NCBI GenBank assembly: GCA_937958185.1 | Contig: CALFFN010000025.1 | Coordinates: forward strand, 1 to 16,070 | Direction: 5' to 3' | Source: an uncultured Neglectibacter sp. | Lineage (GTDB): Bacteria; Bacillota; Clostridia; Oscillospirales; Acutalibacteraceae | Length of the DNA: 16,070 nt | Part shown: piece by piece, positions 1-8,523 of the stretch | Layout: every line of letters begins with the position of its first letter | How positions within the stretch are numbered: the first letter of the stretch is position 1 | Made by a program: the position numbers and the translations under genes | The notes under the pieces: generated by a model | What the model was told of the DNA's origin: nothing | The model's database searches: none | What the model saw: only the letters and a program-made list of their open reading frames with translations

Positions 1-2273
1 AGCATTTCCAGGACGATTTCGCCGTCCCTGGCGGCAAGGGACACGCCGCTGACATTGCCCTCGCCTTTTTCCACCAGCGCCATGGCGATCTTATCCTCCA
101 CCATGCGGCGGATATTGTTCCGCAGGTCCCGTGCGCCGCTGGCGCCGCCGATGGATTTTTCCGCCAGCAATGCGCAGACGGCGTCATCAAATTTCAGCTC
201 AATGGCTCGTTCCTTCAGGCTGCCCACATACTCGTTTAACATTAAGGCGGCGATCTTTTCGTAGTCCTGCCGGTCCAGCGGGCGGAACACCACCACTTCG
301 TCGATACGGCTCAGGAATTCCGGGCGCAAAAATTCCTTCAGCGCTTTCATCGCCTTCTCCCGGCTGATGTCCGCGGCGGTTTTGGCAAAGCCCAGCGAAC
401 CGTCCTTCCTGTCGCTGCCGGCATTGGAGGTCATGACGATGACGGTATTTTCAAAATTCACCGTTCTGCCGTGGGCGTCGGTAATGCGCCCTTCGTCCAG
501 AATTTGCAGCAGAATGTTCATCACATCGGGGTGCGCTTTTTCAATCTCATCAAAAAGCAGCACGGAATAGGGCTTCCTGCGCACCTTTTCCGTCAGCTGT
601 CCCGCCTCGTCGTAGCCCACATAGCCGGGAGGTGAGCCGATGATCTTCGACACGGAATGCTTCTCCATAAATTCCGACATATCCAGCCGGATCAGGGTCT
701 CCGGGCTGTCAAACAGCTCCTGGGACAGCACCCGCACCAGCTCGGTCTTGCCCGTGCCGGTGGGACCCACAAAAATAAAGGACGCGGGGTGGCGGCGGGG
801 GCTGATCTGCACCCGGCTGCGGCGGACGGCGGCGGAGACCGCCTGAATGGCTTCCTCCTGCCCCACGATCTTTTTGCTCAGCACGTCCTCCAGACCCGCC
901 AGCTTTTGCAGCTCATTTTCCGCGATCCTGGCGGCGGGGATACCCGTCCACAGCTCTATCACATGGGCAACGTCCTGCTCCTCCACGGCGGCAAAAGCGC
1001 CGGCGTTTTTTAAGGCGTCCAGGTTTTCTTCCAGCGTGGCAATGCGGTAATGGGTCTTCGCCAGCTCCTCGTAATCCACAGGGTCCCCGTTATTGGGGTT
1101 GGAAAGCTCCTGCTCCCTTGCCCGCTCCCGCTTCAGCGACAGCTCCGCGGAATCGTACTCCTCCAGCTTCTTGTTGCGCAGCGCAGCGCAGGCGCAGGCT
1201 TCGTCCAACAGGTCGATGGCTTTGTCGGGCAGGTAGCGGTCGTTGACGTACCGCTCCGACAGCACCACCATGCGCCGGGCGATCTGCTCCGACACGGTGA
1301 CGCGGTGATAGGCTTCATAATAGCCCTTGATCCCCAAAAGCACCTCCACCGCTTCGCCGATGGAGGGCTCGTTCACCGTGACCGGCTGGAAGCGGCGCTC
1401 CAAAGCGGCGTCCTTTTCGATATATTTGCGGTATTCCGCAAAGGTGGTGGCGCCGATGACCTGTATCTCTCCCCGGCTCAAAGCGGGCTTCAGGATATTG
1501 GCGGCGTTCATGCCCCCCTCGGAGTCCCCCGCGCCTACCAGATTGTGTATCTCGTCGATGAAAAGAATGATGTTGCCGTCCGCCTTGACTTCATCGACCA
1601 GCCCCTTGATCCGGCTTTCAAACTGCCCCCGGAACTGGGTCCCGGCGACCAGAGAGGTCAGGTCCAGCAGCTGCACTTCCTTTTCCCGAAGCCGGGCAGG
1701 CACGGTGCCTGCGGCAATGCGCAGGGCAAGCCCCTCCGCCACGGCGGTTTTGCCCACGCCGGGCTCGCCGATGAGACAGGGGTTGTTCTTCGTGCGGCGG
1801 GACAATATCTGCACCACCCGCTCGATCTCCCGTTCCCTGCCGATGATATTATCCAGCTCTCCCCGGCGGGCTTTTCCCGTCAGGTCGGTACAGAAATTCT
1901 GAATATGCTTCCGCTTCTTTTTGTGGAAGCTTTCCTTTTTCTCCTTCGTTTCCGTGCCGCTGCTCACGCCGCCGTTTTCACCGGGCGCGCCGCCCAGCAT
2001 CATTTCCGCGGGCATAGTGGCGGCGCCGCCGGGCGTGAACATACCGTCCTCATCGTCCTCCATGCCCTCCATATCCATCAGCTCCGCCATCTGGTCGCTC
2101 ATGGATTGCAGCTCCTCTTCGCTGATCCCCATTTGCTTCATCAGGTCGTTGACGGGCTTTATCCCCAGCTCTTTTGCGCAGCTCAGGCAGAGCCCCTGGG
2201 TATTCTGCCCGTCCATGGAGTGGGAAACGAATACCACGGCAGGTCTTTTATGGCAACGTGAACACATCAGCAT
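1..2273 (-). CDS. clpE: ClpE-type Clp ATPase with N-terminal zinc finger (3' end cut by window edge)
   Basis: This is a Hsp100/Clp AAA+ unfoldase that should feed substrates to ClpP in the cytoplasm. At least 757 codons are present and the last few residues lie outside the window. The N-terminus holds a CxxC pair at C4/C7 and a second at C29/C32, the zinc finger typical of ClpE and unlike the Clp-N domain of ClpC. A Met-, Gly- and acid-rich linker follows. AAA-1 has Walker A at G169-T176 and Walker B D240-E241. A degenerate UVR-like middle segment comes next, then AAA-2 with Walker A G503-T510 and Walker B D575-E576. An LGF tripeptide at 627-629, after the TSNAG sensor, matches the ClpP-docking loop, so ClpP partnership is likely. 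The ATG at 2273 was chosen because GAGAGGAG lies 7 bases upstream. The gene starts 15 bp after pgsA, so it is probably cotranscribed. ClpE rather than ClpC rests on the zinc finger. Confidence 0.9.
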   Translation of the reverse strand, partial: MLMCSRCHKRPAVVFVSHSMDGQNTQGLCLSCAKELGIKPVNDLMKQMGISEEELQSMSDQMAELMDMEGMEDDEDGMFTPGGAATMPAEMMLGGAPGENGGVSSGTETKEKKESFHKKKRKHIQNFCTDLTGKARRGELDNIIGREREIERVVQILSRRTKNNPCLIGEPGVGKTAVAEGLALRIAAGTVPARLREKEVQLLDLTSLVAGTQFRGQFESRIKGLVDEVKADGNIILFIDEIHNLVGAGDSEGGMNAANILKPALSRGEIQVIGATTFAEYRKYIEKDAALERRFQPVTVNEPSIGEAVEVLLGIKGYYEAYHRVTVSEQIARRMVVLSERYVNDRYLPDKAIDLLDEACACAALRNKKLEEYDSAELSLKRERAREQELSNPNNGDPVDYEELAKTHYRIATLEENLDALKNAGAFAAVEEQDVAHVIELWTGIPAARIAENELQKLAGLEDVLSKKIVGQEEAIQAVSAAVRRSRVQISPRRHPASFIFVGPTGTGKTELVRVLSQELFDSPETLIRLDMSEFMEKHSVSKIIGSPPGYVGYDEAGQLTEKVRRKPYSVLLFDEIEKAHPDVMNILLQILDEGRITDAHGRTVNFENTVIVMTSNAGSDRKDGSLGFAKTAADISREKAMKALKEFLRPEFLSRIDEVVVFRPLDRQDYEKIAALMLNEYVGSLKERAIELKFDDAVCALLAEKSIGGASGARDLRNNIRRMVEDKIAMALVEKGEGNVSGVSLAARDGEIVLEM

Positions 2274-2288
2274 AACAGTGCTCCTCTC

Positions 2289-2933
2289 TTACTTTTTTCT
2301 GGGCTCCCGCACAGTTTTCGCCCGTATCTCATCGGGCAGGTCCAGCTCATATTTTTCATCGGTAGAATGAAGTATTTCCTGAAAAATCTGAAAATACTTG
2401 ATCCCGGCATAGATCATCAGTAACGCCGTCAACAGCAGCAGCCCGCACGCCACCCCGCTGAACACGGGACCGGACAAATGGAACACGCCGTCCATCACCA
2501 CAATGACGCCGACTGAAATGTAAAACATTACCGTAGCGGCCTTTCCGTACCATTTGGCGGCACAGGGGCGCTTTTTCTTTTTCAGCAGCACCGCCGCACA
2601 GCATAGCATGCCCAGCTCTTTGCAAATAAAAATGATCAGCACCGGGCGGATCACGGGGAACCGGACTGCCAGACAAAGCGCCACCGTGCCCTGTGTGATC
2701 TTATCCGCCAGCGGGTCCAGCATTTTCCCAAGCTCTGTGATCTGGTTGAACTTCCGGGCAATCAGCCCGTCAAACATATCGGATAAGCCGGAAATGGACA
2801 GCAGGACCACCGCCGTTATCATATGCCCGGTCAAAAACGCCCATGCAAAAAACGGGACGATGAGTATGCGCAGCAGTGTCAGCGCATTGGGGACCGTCAG
2901 GTTTTGATTTCTCAGCTTTTGTTCCTGTGCCAT
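2289..2933 (-). CDS. pgsA: CDP-alcohol phosphatidyltransferase, PgsA-like
   Basis: This integral membrane enzyme most likely transfers a phosphatidyl group from CDP-diacylglycerol to glycerol-3-phosphate, the committed step to phosphatidylglycerol and cardiolipin. The 214-residue product carries the complete family signature D52-x2-D55-G-x2-A-R-x8-G-x3-D73-x3-D77, so the metal and CDP-binding residues are intact. Several hydrophobic helices follow, and the tail (about residues 190-214) is charged and probably cytoplasmic. The ATG at 2933 was preferred over a TTG at 2969 because AGAGAGGA sits 9 bases upstream. The gene lies between cvpA (56 bp gap) and clpE (15 bp gap). The exact acceptor alcohol cannot be fixed from the motif, since other CDP-alcohol transferases share it. 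Glycerol-3-phosphate is the usual one for a protein of this size in Firmicutes. Confidence 0.85.
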   Translation of the reverse strand: MAQEQKLRNQNLTVPNALTLLRILIVPFFAWAFLTGHMITAVVLLSISGLSDMFDGLIARKFNQITELGKMLDPLADKITQGTVALCLAVRFPVIRPVLIIFICKELGMLCCAAVLLKKKKRPCAAKWYGKAATVMFYISVGVIVVMDGVFHLSGPVFSGVACGLLLLTALLMIYAGIKYFQIFQEILHSTDEKYELDLPDEIRAKTVREPRKK

Positions 2934-2989
2934 GGACACATTTCCTCTCTTTTTCCCAATCTTTTCCAAATTCTTTCCCTATTTCTTTT

Positions 2990-3688
2990 TTAGTGGAACA
3001 TTGCCCCCAGAGGGTTCATGCGAATGATCGCCCCGGCAATGACGGAGCGGTTCAGCGCAAGCTCCACATCTCCCTGGGCTTCCTCCGTCAGCATGGGGAG
3101 GAACACCTGCACGGCGGAAATCAATATCCACACGGAAACCAGAGCCAGCAGAAAGCCGAACAAACCGCCCAGCACACTGTCCAGCTGCCGCAGGACCGGC
3201 AGGTGGAACAGCCCCGACAGCATATCCGCCAGCACCCGCACCAATACCATAAACAGAGAGAACAGCACGATCACTGCCAGCACTTTCAGAAAGCTGATAA
3301 ACACCGGCGAAAGGGCGTCTGCGATCAGCTCCGCCGCCTGCCCGCTCCGGGTGGACACAATGCCCTCCAGGCTGTTCGCGGAAATGCCCGCTTCCGCCAG
3401 CGCCCGGACGATAAAATCCGGCAGGGAGGACAGCATTCCCTCTATCGCAACGGCGGTGCTGCCCGTTCCCAGCGTTGCCAGGGAATCGCTGATGCGCTCC
3501 ACCAGCGCTCCCCGGAACAGGGTGTTGAACACCCACCCGGCGACCGCGCCGCCCAAAGCCGAGGCGAAAAACGCCGCCAGAATGGCTCCCAGAAAATGTG
3601 CCGCGGACTTTACCACTCCCCGGCGTATGCCCACAAAAATAAACAGCAGGAACACGCAGAGCAGCACGATATCCAGCATCATGTTCAT
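2990..3688 (-). CDS. CvpA family membrane protein
   Basis: A 232-residue hydrophobic protein that resembles the CvpA (colicin V production) family. These are inner-membrane proteins of poorly defined role. The sequence opens with MNMMLDIVLL, a first membrane helix, then the typical GIRRGVVKSA turn and a Gly/Ala-rich helix. A long soluble-looking loop (about residues 60-130) and two more helices near 130-190 follow. The conserved carboxy-terminal region contains LDSVLGGLFG. The ATG at 3688 was chosen because GGAGG lies 7 bases upstream. An in-frame ATG at 3739 has no ribosome binding site and would fall at or upstream of the predicted transcription start. Family assignment is good; function is unknown. 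Confidence 0.8.
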   Translation of the reverse strand: MNMMLDIVLLCVFLLFIFVGIRRGVVKSAAHFLGAILAAFFASALGGAVAGWVFNTLFRGALVERISDSLATLGTGSTAVAIEGMLSSLPDFIVRALAEAGISANSLEGIVSTRSGQAAELIADALSPVFISFLKVLAVIVLFSLFMVLVRVLADMLSGLFHLPVLRQLDSVLGGLFGFLLALVSVWILISAVQVFLPMLTEEAQGDVELALNRSVIAGAIIRMNPLGAMFH

Positions 3689-3741
3689 TGGCTGTCCTCC
3701 CCCTTTTGGCATGGCTTTCTTTTTTGACACGTCTGGCATTT

Positions 3742-3770
3742 AGTTTATCACAAACAGATCCGTTTCACAA
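3742..3770 (-). promoter_or_regulatory. Sigma-A type promoter for cvpA-pgsA-clpE
   Basis: On the minus strand TTGTGA (-35, 3765-3770) is separated by exactly 17 bp from TAAACT (-10, 3742-3747), with a TG one base before the -10 (extended -10). Transcription would start near 3735, about 47 bases before the cvpA ATG. This supports a separate transcription unit for the three downstream genes. It is a match to the consensus only. Confidence 0.55.
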
Positions 3771-3815
3771 GGGCTTTCCCCTTACAGATATCTTACGCGG
3801 GGCATTCCCGCAAAC

Positions 3816-5081
3816 CTATTCGATCTCCACCATGCGTATCTCGCTGACGCCCAGCACATACGCCTTGCGCTCGCTGCCCAGGGCAATGCTTTTGGCGTCG
3901 CTGCCGCCGTCTACACGCCCCTGCTCCACGCCGGTGGAATAATCGTAAAACACCAGCTCGGTATCCACCAGCGCACCCACCGTGCCGCCGGAGGCGGACA
4001 AAGACACAATCCTTTCAGGGGACTCGATCCGCACCGGGTCCCCGTTTCCCCGGAACACCAGAAGCGTGCAGGCGCCGGCGTGCTCGTGGGCGGAAATGGA
4101 CAGAAACGCCCGGTTCTGGTCCAGCCGGTAAGCGGTGAGCTGCCGCCCGTTGTAGCTGTATTCGGTAAAGGCGTAATCCGTGGATTTTGCCATCAGCAGG
4201 GCGGATTCTCCCACAGCGTACAGATCGCCGCTTTCCGTCCAGTAAGCGTCCAGAAGCAGGTTGTCCCTCGTTTCATAGGAGGCGATAGGCTCCGGCTGGT
4301 TGAAATCAAACACCGTGACCTTGGAAACCAGCTCGCCCCGCTCCGTACGGACGGTGCATACCGCCCCGTACACGCCGTCGTAATTCATGGTGATGGCGGT
4401 GATGTAGTCCTTGGCAAAGGCGTAGGTATATTGCAGCGTGCCGTCCTTTTGATAGACGTTCAGCTCCGACGCGCCATCAGCGCCCTGGACGCCCAGGGCG
4501 TACCTGCCGTTCGGCGCCACCACGCCGGAAAGTATTTCCCGCTCCGCCGTGCCCCGCACCTTTGTTTCCGTGCCGGAAAGCAGAAGGTACGCGGTGCTAC
4601 CCTGATTGTAGAGCAGCGTCTGCCCGCGGACGGAACGCATGGCGGGCTGGTTCAGGCTGTGCCGCAGGGAAAGCTGGGTCTTGCCCGAGGGATCTACCAT
4701 GGTGAGGGCGGTATCGCTAAGCACCATGGCGTCGCCGTTGTAGGCGGTGAAATTGGAAGCGGAAACGGAAGAACCCGTGATAGGCACGGGGAACCCGTCC
4801 CCCTGCCCGGCGCCCACGAATTGCAGCTTCACCCATGTGGTGATATTTTCCAGCGTCAGCTTATCCCGGTTGAGCCAGAAAGCAAGCGCCAGAATAAGCA
4901 GGATCAGAATGACGACCACGCGGTACACCGCCTTGGGCGCCCGCATTTTTTTCAGCCGTTCCTCGCCGGTTTCTTCCTCATCTTCATATTCAAAAAAAGC
5001 TTCCTGCTCCTGATAATCCCGGAGCTTCACGATTTTTTGGGTGTCCGCTCTGGAATCCACCTTTTTCTTGTGCTTTGCCAC
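3816..5081 (-). CDS. DUF5711 family membrane-anchored beta-propeller-like protein
   Basis: A 421-residue protein of unknown function that I recognise as DUF5711-like. The first 50 residues are highly charged and lysine/acid rich, hence cytoplasmic. One membrane helix spans about residues 52-70 and the remaining 350 residues would be outside the cell. That part is a succession of beta-rich repeats with recurring patterns such as GRYALGVQG, MNYDGVYGAV and AYWTESGDLYAVG, which suggests a WD40/propeller-like fold. This fold is an inference from the repeats. The start is GTG at 5081, supported by AAGGAGG 7 bases upstream. It lies 39 bp after truA and is followed by the cvpA promoter region. DUF5711 genes next to cvpA are familiar in Clostridia, but I know of no demonstrated activity. 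Confidence 0.75.
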   Translation of the reverse strand: MAKHKKKVDSRADTQKIVKLRDYQEQEAFFEYEDEEETGEERLKKMRAPKAVYRVVVILILLILALAFWLNRDKLTLENITTWVKLQFVGAGQGDGFPVPITGSSVSASNFTAYNGDAMVLSDTALTMVDPSGKTQLSLRHSLNQPAMRSVRGQTLLYNQGSTAYLLLSGTETKVRGTAEREILSGVVAPNGRYALGVQGADGASELNVYQKDGTLQYTYAFAKDYITAITMNYDGVYGAVCTVRTERGELVSKVTVFDFNQPEPIASYETRDNLLLDAYWTESGDLYAVGESALLMAKSTDYAFTEYSYNGRQLTAYRLDQNRAFLSISAHEHAGACTLLVFRGNGDPVRIESPERIVSLSASGGTVGALVDTELVFYDYSTGVEQGRVDGGSDAKSIALGSERKAYVLGVSEIRMVEIE

Positions 5082-5120
5082 GCCGTTCCCTCCTTTCCGC
5101 TGCTTTAGTTCTCAGTAATT

Positions 5121-5888
5121 TCAGTAAAATACCCGGTTCAGGTACAGCCCGCACGCGGGGGCGGTAGGTCCCGCGGCGCTCCTGTCCTTCTTTGCCAAAA
5201 TTTCCGGGATATCCTCCGGGGCAAACTTCCCCTGCTGCACCCGCAGCAGCGTCCCCGTCATGATGCGCACCATGTTGTAAAGAAAGCCGTCCGCCGCCAC
5301 GGTGAACACCACCATGTCCCCCCGGCGCTCCACCTTCGCTTCCGTCACCGTTCGGGTCATATCCCCCTGCTCCCGCCGGTCCAGCGTGCAGAAAGAGGAA
5401 AAATCGTGGCTGCCCAGGTAGTGCTTCGCCGCCCGGTCCAGCAGGGCTTCGTCGATGGGGTACCAGTAGTGCAGCGCCCTGTTCTGCAAAAAGGGGTCCC
5501 GCACCGGGTGGTTCCATATTTCATAGGTATATTCTTTGCCCTTGCAGGAATACCGGGCGTGAAAACCGTCCGGCGCCTCCCGGCAGGTCTTCACGGCAAT
5601 ATCCGCCGGAAGATAGCGGTTCAGCGCGGCGACCAGCCTCTCCGGGGGAATTTTGCTTTCCGTGCGGAGACTGACGCAAAATTCCCTGGCATGTACGCCT
5701 GTATCCGTCCGGGAGCAGGCTTTGATATCCTCCGAAAGCCCGGTCACTGTGAAAAGGGCTTTCTGGAAGACCTCCTGCACCGTCAGGGCGTTTTCCTGCA
5801 CCTGCCAGCCGTGGTAGCGGGAGCCGTCATAGGCAAGAGTCAGAAGCAGGTTCCTGCCGGATTCTGTTGGGAAAGAAATCTCTTTCAT
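5121..5888 (-). CDS. truA: tRNA pseudouridine(38-40) synthase TruA
   Basis: TruA isomerises uridines 38, 39 and 40 in the anticodon arm of tRNAs. The 255-residue protein has the family's usual length. The catalytic aspartate is D62 within SRTDTGVHA. Other hallmarks are LAYDGSRYHGWQ near the N-terminus, the KGKEYTY strand, GSHDFSSFC and the FLYNMVRIMTGTLL helix that lines the active site. The ATG at 5888 follows GGAAAGGGG. The gene starts 22 bp after ecfT ends, as in the classic Firmicutes order ecfA1-ecfA2-ecfT-truA, so it is most likely translated from the same message as the transporter genes. Confidence 0.96.
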   Translation of the reverse strand: MKEISFPTESGRNLLLTLAYDGSRYHGWQVQENALTVQEVFQKALFTVTGLSEDIKACSRTDTGVHAREFCVSLRTESKIPPERLVAALNRYLPADIAVKTCREAPDGFHARYSCKGKEYTYEIWNHPVRDPFLQNRALHYWYPIDEALLDRAAKHYLGSHDFSSFCTLDRREQGDMTRTVTEAKVERRGDMVVFTVAADGFLYNMVRIMTGTLLRVQQGKFAPEDIPEILAKKDRSAAGPTAPACGLYLNRVFY

Positions 5889-5910
5889 GACGCGCCCCTT
5901 TCCAAAAAAT

Positions 5911-6723
5911 TTACAGCACTGCCGGGAACACCACGTTCAAAGTGATGAAGATTCCCAGCGTTGCCACAGCGACGGAAAGGGAGAGCCAGTCCGTTTTCCC
6001 GAACCGCAAAATCTTCATTTTTGTCCTTCCCTCACCGCCGTGATAACAGCGGCTTTCCATGGCGGTCGCCAGATCGTATGCTCGGCGGAAGGCGGAAACG
6101 AACAGCGGGATCAGCACCGGCACCAGCGCCTTGATGCGCTGGACCACACCGCCGCTTTCCATGTCCGCGCCCCGTGCCTTCTGGGCGCTCATGATCTTTT
6201 CCGTTTCCTCCAGCAGGGTGGGAACGAACCGCAGGGCAATGGTCATCATCATGGCAAATTCATGCACCGGCACGTGGAGCTTCGAGAGGGGCTTTAACAG
6301 CCGCTCGATGGCATCGGTCAGCTGGGTGGGAGAGGTGGTGTAGGTCAGCACGGAGCTTGCCAGAATCAGCAAAATAATGCGCAGCGAGATGAACACGCTG
6401 TTCAAAATGCCGTCTTTCGTGATCTTCAGCCAGCCCAGCTGCACCAGCGGCTCACCCGTGCCGTAAAACAGGTTCAGCACTGCGGTGAACACCAGCAGGA
6501 TCACAATGGGCTTCAGGCTTTTCAAATACATTTTCAGCGGTATTTTGGAGAGAAATATCCCCAGAAAAATGTACAGCACCGCGCAAAACAGGGAAAGGAA
6601 ATTGTTCGCCACAAAAATGAGAACAATGGCGAAAATGACAAGACATATCTTTAATCTCGCGTCCATGCGGTGCATCACCGAGGGCGCGGGAAAATACTGC
6701 CCCAGGGTTACATCGGAAAGCAT
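5911..6723 (-). CDS. ecfT: Energy-coupling factor transporter transmembrane protein EcfT
   Basis: EcfT is the membrane scaffold that joins the two ATPases to interchangeable substrate-binding S components for uptake of vitamins and metals. The 270-residue product contains several hydrophobic helices (about 25-58, 70-87, 108-128 and 243-266). It has the two cytoplasmic coupling motifs that insert into the ATPases: ARG at 183-185 (in AQKARGAD) and the second motif around ESR at 223-225 (AMESRCY). The ATG at 6723 follows AAGGAG at a slightly long spacing of 11 bases. No S component is encoded in the window, consistent with a group II ECF module serving S proteins encoded elsewhere, so the substrate is unknown. 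Confidence 0.94.
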   Translation of the reverse strand: MLSDVTLGQYFPAPSVMHRMDARLKICLVIFAIVLIFVANNFLSLFCAVLYIFLGIFLSKIPLKMYLKSLKPIVILLVFTAVLNLFYGTGEPLVQLGWLKITKDGILNSVFISLRIILLILASSVLTYTTSPTQLTDAIERLLKPLSKLHVPVHEFAMMMTIALRFVPTLLEETEKIMSAQKARGADMESGGVVQRIKALVPVLIPLFVSAFRRAYDLATAMESRCYHGGEGRTKMKILRFGKTDWLSLSVAVATLGIFITLNVVFPAVL

Positions 6724-6753
6724 ATTGAGATTCGCTCCTTTCTGAATAACGGA

Positions 6754-7623
6754 TCAACCGGCGGCCGGTCTGCTTCCCTGAAAAAAGGGTAAAAGCTGTT
6801 TCAGCGCCTCGTCCACCGTCAGGGTAGCAGGGTCGGCGGGATAGCCCATTTCCTTCAGCTCCTGCATGATCTTCGTGATCTGCGGGATCCGCAGCCCCAT
6901 GCTTTCCAGCTTCTCTCCCTGAGAGAACACTGCCCGGGTCTCGTCCAGCATGGCGGCGTTTCCCCGGTTCATCACCAGCAGCCTGTCCGCCGTGCGCCCG
7001 ATATCCTCCATGCTGTGGGACACCAGCAGCACGGTGTTGTGCCGCTCCCTGTGGTACTGGCTGATCTGGGACAGCAGCACGTCTCTCCCCCGGGGGTCAA
7101 GCCCCGCGGTGGGTTCGTCCAGGATCAGTACGTCCGGGTCCATGGCGATCACCCCGGCGATGGCAGCCCGGCGCTTTTCGCCGCCGGAAAGCTCAAAGGG
7201 GGATTTTTCCAGAAGCTCCTCCCGCAGCCCGGTAAAGTGGGCTGCCTCCATGGCGCGCTCCTTTGCCTGCTCGTCGGAAAGCCCCATATTTTTCGGTCCG
7301 AACATGATGTCCTTCAACACCGTTTCTTCAAAAAGCTGATATTCGGGATACTGGAACACCATGCCCACCCGAAAGCGCACGTCCCGGATCTTCTTGGGCT
7401 GGGTCCAGATATCCTTGCCGTCCAGCAGCACCTGCCCGGAGGTGGGCTTCAAAAGCCCGTTCAGCAGCTGGATCAGGGTGGATTTTCCGCTGCCCGTGTG
7501 CCCGATCACCCCCAGGAATTCCCCCTGCCGCACGGAAATGGAAACCTGCTTGAGCGCCGTTTTGGAGAAGGGCGTTCCCGCGCCGTATTCATAGGTCAGT
7601 TCCTTCGTTTCCAGAATCGCCAT
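6754..7623 (-). CDS. ecfA2: Energy-coupling factor transporter ATPase EcfA2
   Basis: This is one of two ABC ATPases that power the ECF transporter. In the 289 residues the Walker A loop is G41-T49 (GHTGSGKST), the Q-loop glutamine is Q91, the signature is LSGGE at 145-149, Walker B is VLILDEP at 165-171 with catalytic E170, and the switch histidine is H203. The segment FQYPEYQLFEETV after the Q-loop is typical of EcfA2. All ATPase residues are intact. The ATG at 7623 has AAGGAGG about 10 bases upstream and lies inside the 3' end of ecfA1: the genes overlap by 35 bases in different frames, which suggests translational coupling and matched production of the two subunits. Confidence 0.95.
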   Translation of the reverse strand: MAILETKELTYEYGAGTPFSKTALKQVSISVRQGEFLGVIGHTGSGKSTLIQLLNGLLKPTSGQVLLDGKDIWTQPKKIRDVRFRVGMVFQYPEYQLFEETVLKDIMFGPKNMGLSDEQAKERAMEAAHFTGLREELLEKSPFELSGGEKRRAAIAGVIAMDPDVLILDEPTAGLDPRGRDVLLSQISQYHRERHNTVLLVSHSMEDIGRTADRLLVMNRGNAAMLDETRAVFSQGEKLESMGLRIPQITKIMQELKEMGYPADPATLTVDEALKQLLPFFQGSRPAAG

Positions 7624-8503
7624 GGGCGGGTTCCCTCCTTTCCTCAGGGGCTTTTTCCGAATGTGCGGACAGATACTGCCGGAACAGCTCCGTGCATTCC
7701 TCCGCGCCCAGCGGCATTTTGCCCAGCTTCACCCCGGCGGTGGACAGCCGGTACACCAGCTCCGTCGCCTGGGGCACGTCCAGCCCGTGGCGCTTTAAGA
7801 ATTCCACATTGCCGAAGACCTCCTCCGGCGTGCCGTCCGTCAAAATGCTTCCCTCGTCCATCACCACCACACGCCCTGCCTGAACGGCTTCTTCCATGTA
7901 GTGGGTGATGAGCACGATGGTGATATTTTTTTCCCGGTTCAGCCGTTTGATGGTTTCCATGACTTCCGCGCGCCCCCGGGGGTCCAGCATGGCGGTGGGC
8001 TCGTCCAGCACGATACAGGCGGTCTCCATGGCGATGATCCCCGCGATGGCGACCCGCTGCTTCTGCCCGCCGGACAGCTTATGGGGCGCGCTCTCCCGGA
8101 ACTCGTACATATCCACGGCACGGAGCGCCTCGTCCACCCGGCGGCGTATCTCTTCCGGGGGAACGCCCAGATTTTCAGGTCCGAACGCCACGTCCTCCTC
8201 CACCACGCCGGCAACGAGCTGGTTGTCCGGGTTCTGCTGCACCAGCCCCACCCGACTGCGCACCTCCAGCTGCCGCGCTTCCTCGGCGGTGTCGATCCCG
8301 CCTACCAGGACCTTGCCCCCGGTAGGCACCAGCATTCCGTTTAGAAGCTTCGCCACGGTGGATTTGCCGCAGCCGTTATGACCCAGCAGGGCTACAAATT
8401 CCCCCTGCTCTATTTGCAGGGTAATGCCGTGCAAAACTTCCCTGGCGTCGGCAGCTTCCGGCTCGTAAGAAAAACGCACGTTGTTCACTTCAATAAAGGA
8501 CAT
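7589..8503 (-). CDS. ecfA1: Energy-coupling factor transporter ATPase EcfA1
   Basis: This is the partner ATPase of EcfA2. With the start at 8503 the protein has 304 residues. Walker A is G41-T49 (GHNGCGKST), the Q-loop glutamine Q90 sits in QQNPDNQLV (the EcfA1 hallmark), the signature LSGGQ is at 143-147, Walker B is CIVLDEP at 163-169 with E168, and the switch histidine is H201. The ATG at 8503 was preferred because GGAAAGGAAGAG precedes it. An in-frame ATG at 8530 lies inside a tandem repeat and has no ribosome binding site. The tail after about residue 275 is charged and variable, and it overlaps ecfA2. In many Firmicutes this block follows rplQ, but here it follows a methyltransferase gene and a repeat-rich gap. 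Confidence 0.95.
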   Translation of the reverse strand: MSFIEVNNVRFSYEPEAADAREVLHGITLQIEQGEFVALLGHNGCGKSTVAKLLNGMLVPTGGKVLVGGIDTAEEARQLEVRSRVGLVQQNPDNQLVAGVVEEDVAFGPENLGVPPEEIRRRVDEALRAVDMYEFRESAPHKLSGGQKQRVAIAGIIAMETACIVLDEPTAMLDPRGRAEVMETIKRLNREKNITIVLITHYMEEAVQAGRVVVMDEGSILTDGTPEEVFGNVEFLKRHGLDVPQATELVYRLSTAGVKLGKMPLGAEECTELFRQYLSAHSEKAPEERREPAHGDSGNEGTDL

Positions 8504-8523
8504 TCCACTCTTCCTTTCCACCT

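Noticed and set aside
1050..2261. A 403-codon open frame on the plus strand opposite clpE
   Set aside because: The opposite frame encodes a complete Clp ATPase with all motifs. The plus-strand product is histidine- and leucine-rich with no family resemblance, the usual antisense shadow in GC-rich DNA.
3689..3815. CtsR operator (GGTCAAA direct repeat) upstream of cvpA
   Set aside because: Only a single partial half-site (TGTCAAA) is present; the second heptad is missing.
3797..3815. Terminator after the DUF5711 gene
   Set aside because: A 5-bp GCGGG/CCCGC stem is present, but it is short and no T run follows on the minus strand.
4080..5108. A 342-codon open frame on the plus strand opposite the DUF5711 gene
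   Set aside because: It lies antisense to a gene with a strong ribosome binding site and a coherent membrane helix; its product shows no recognisable domain.
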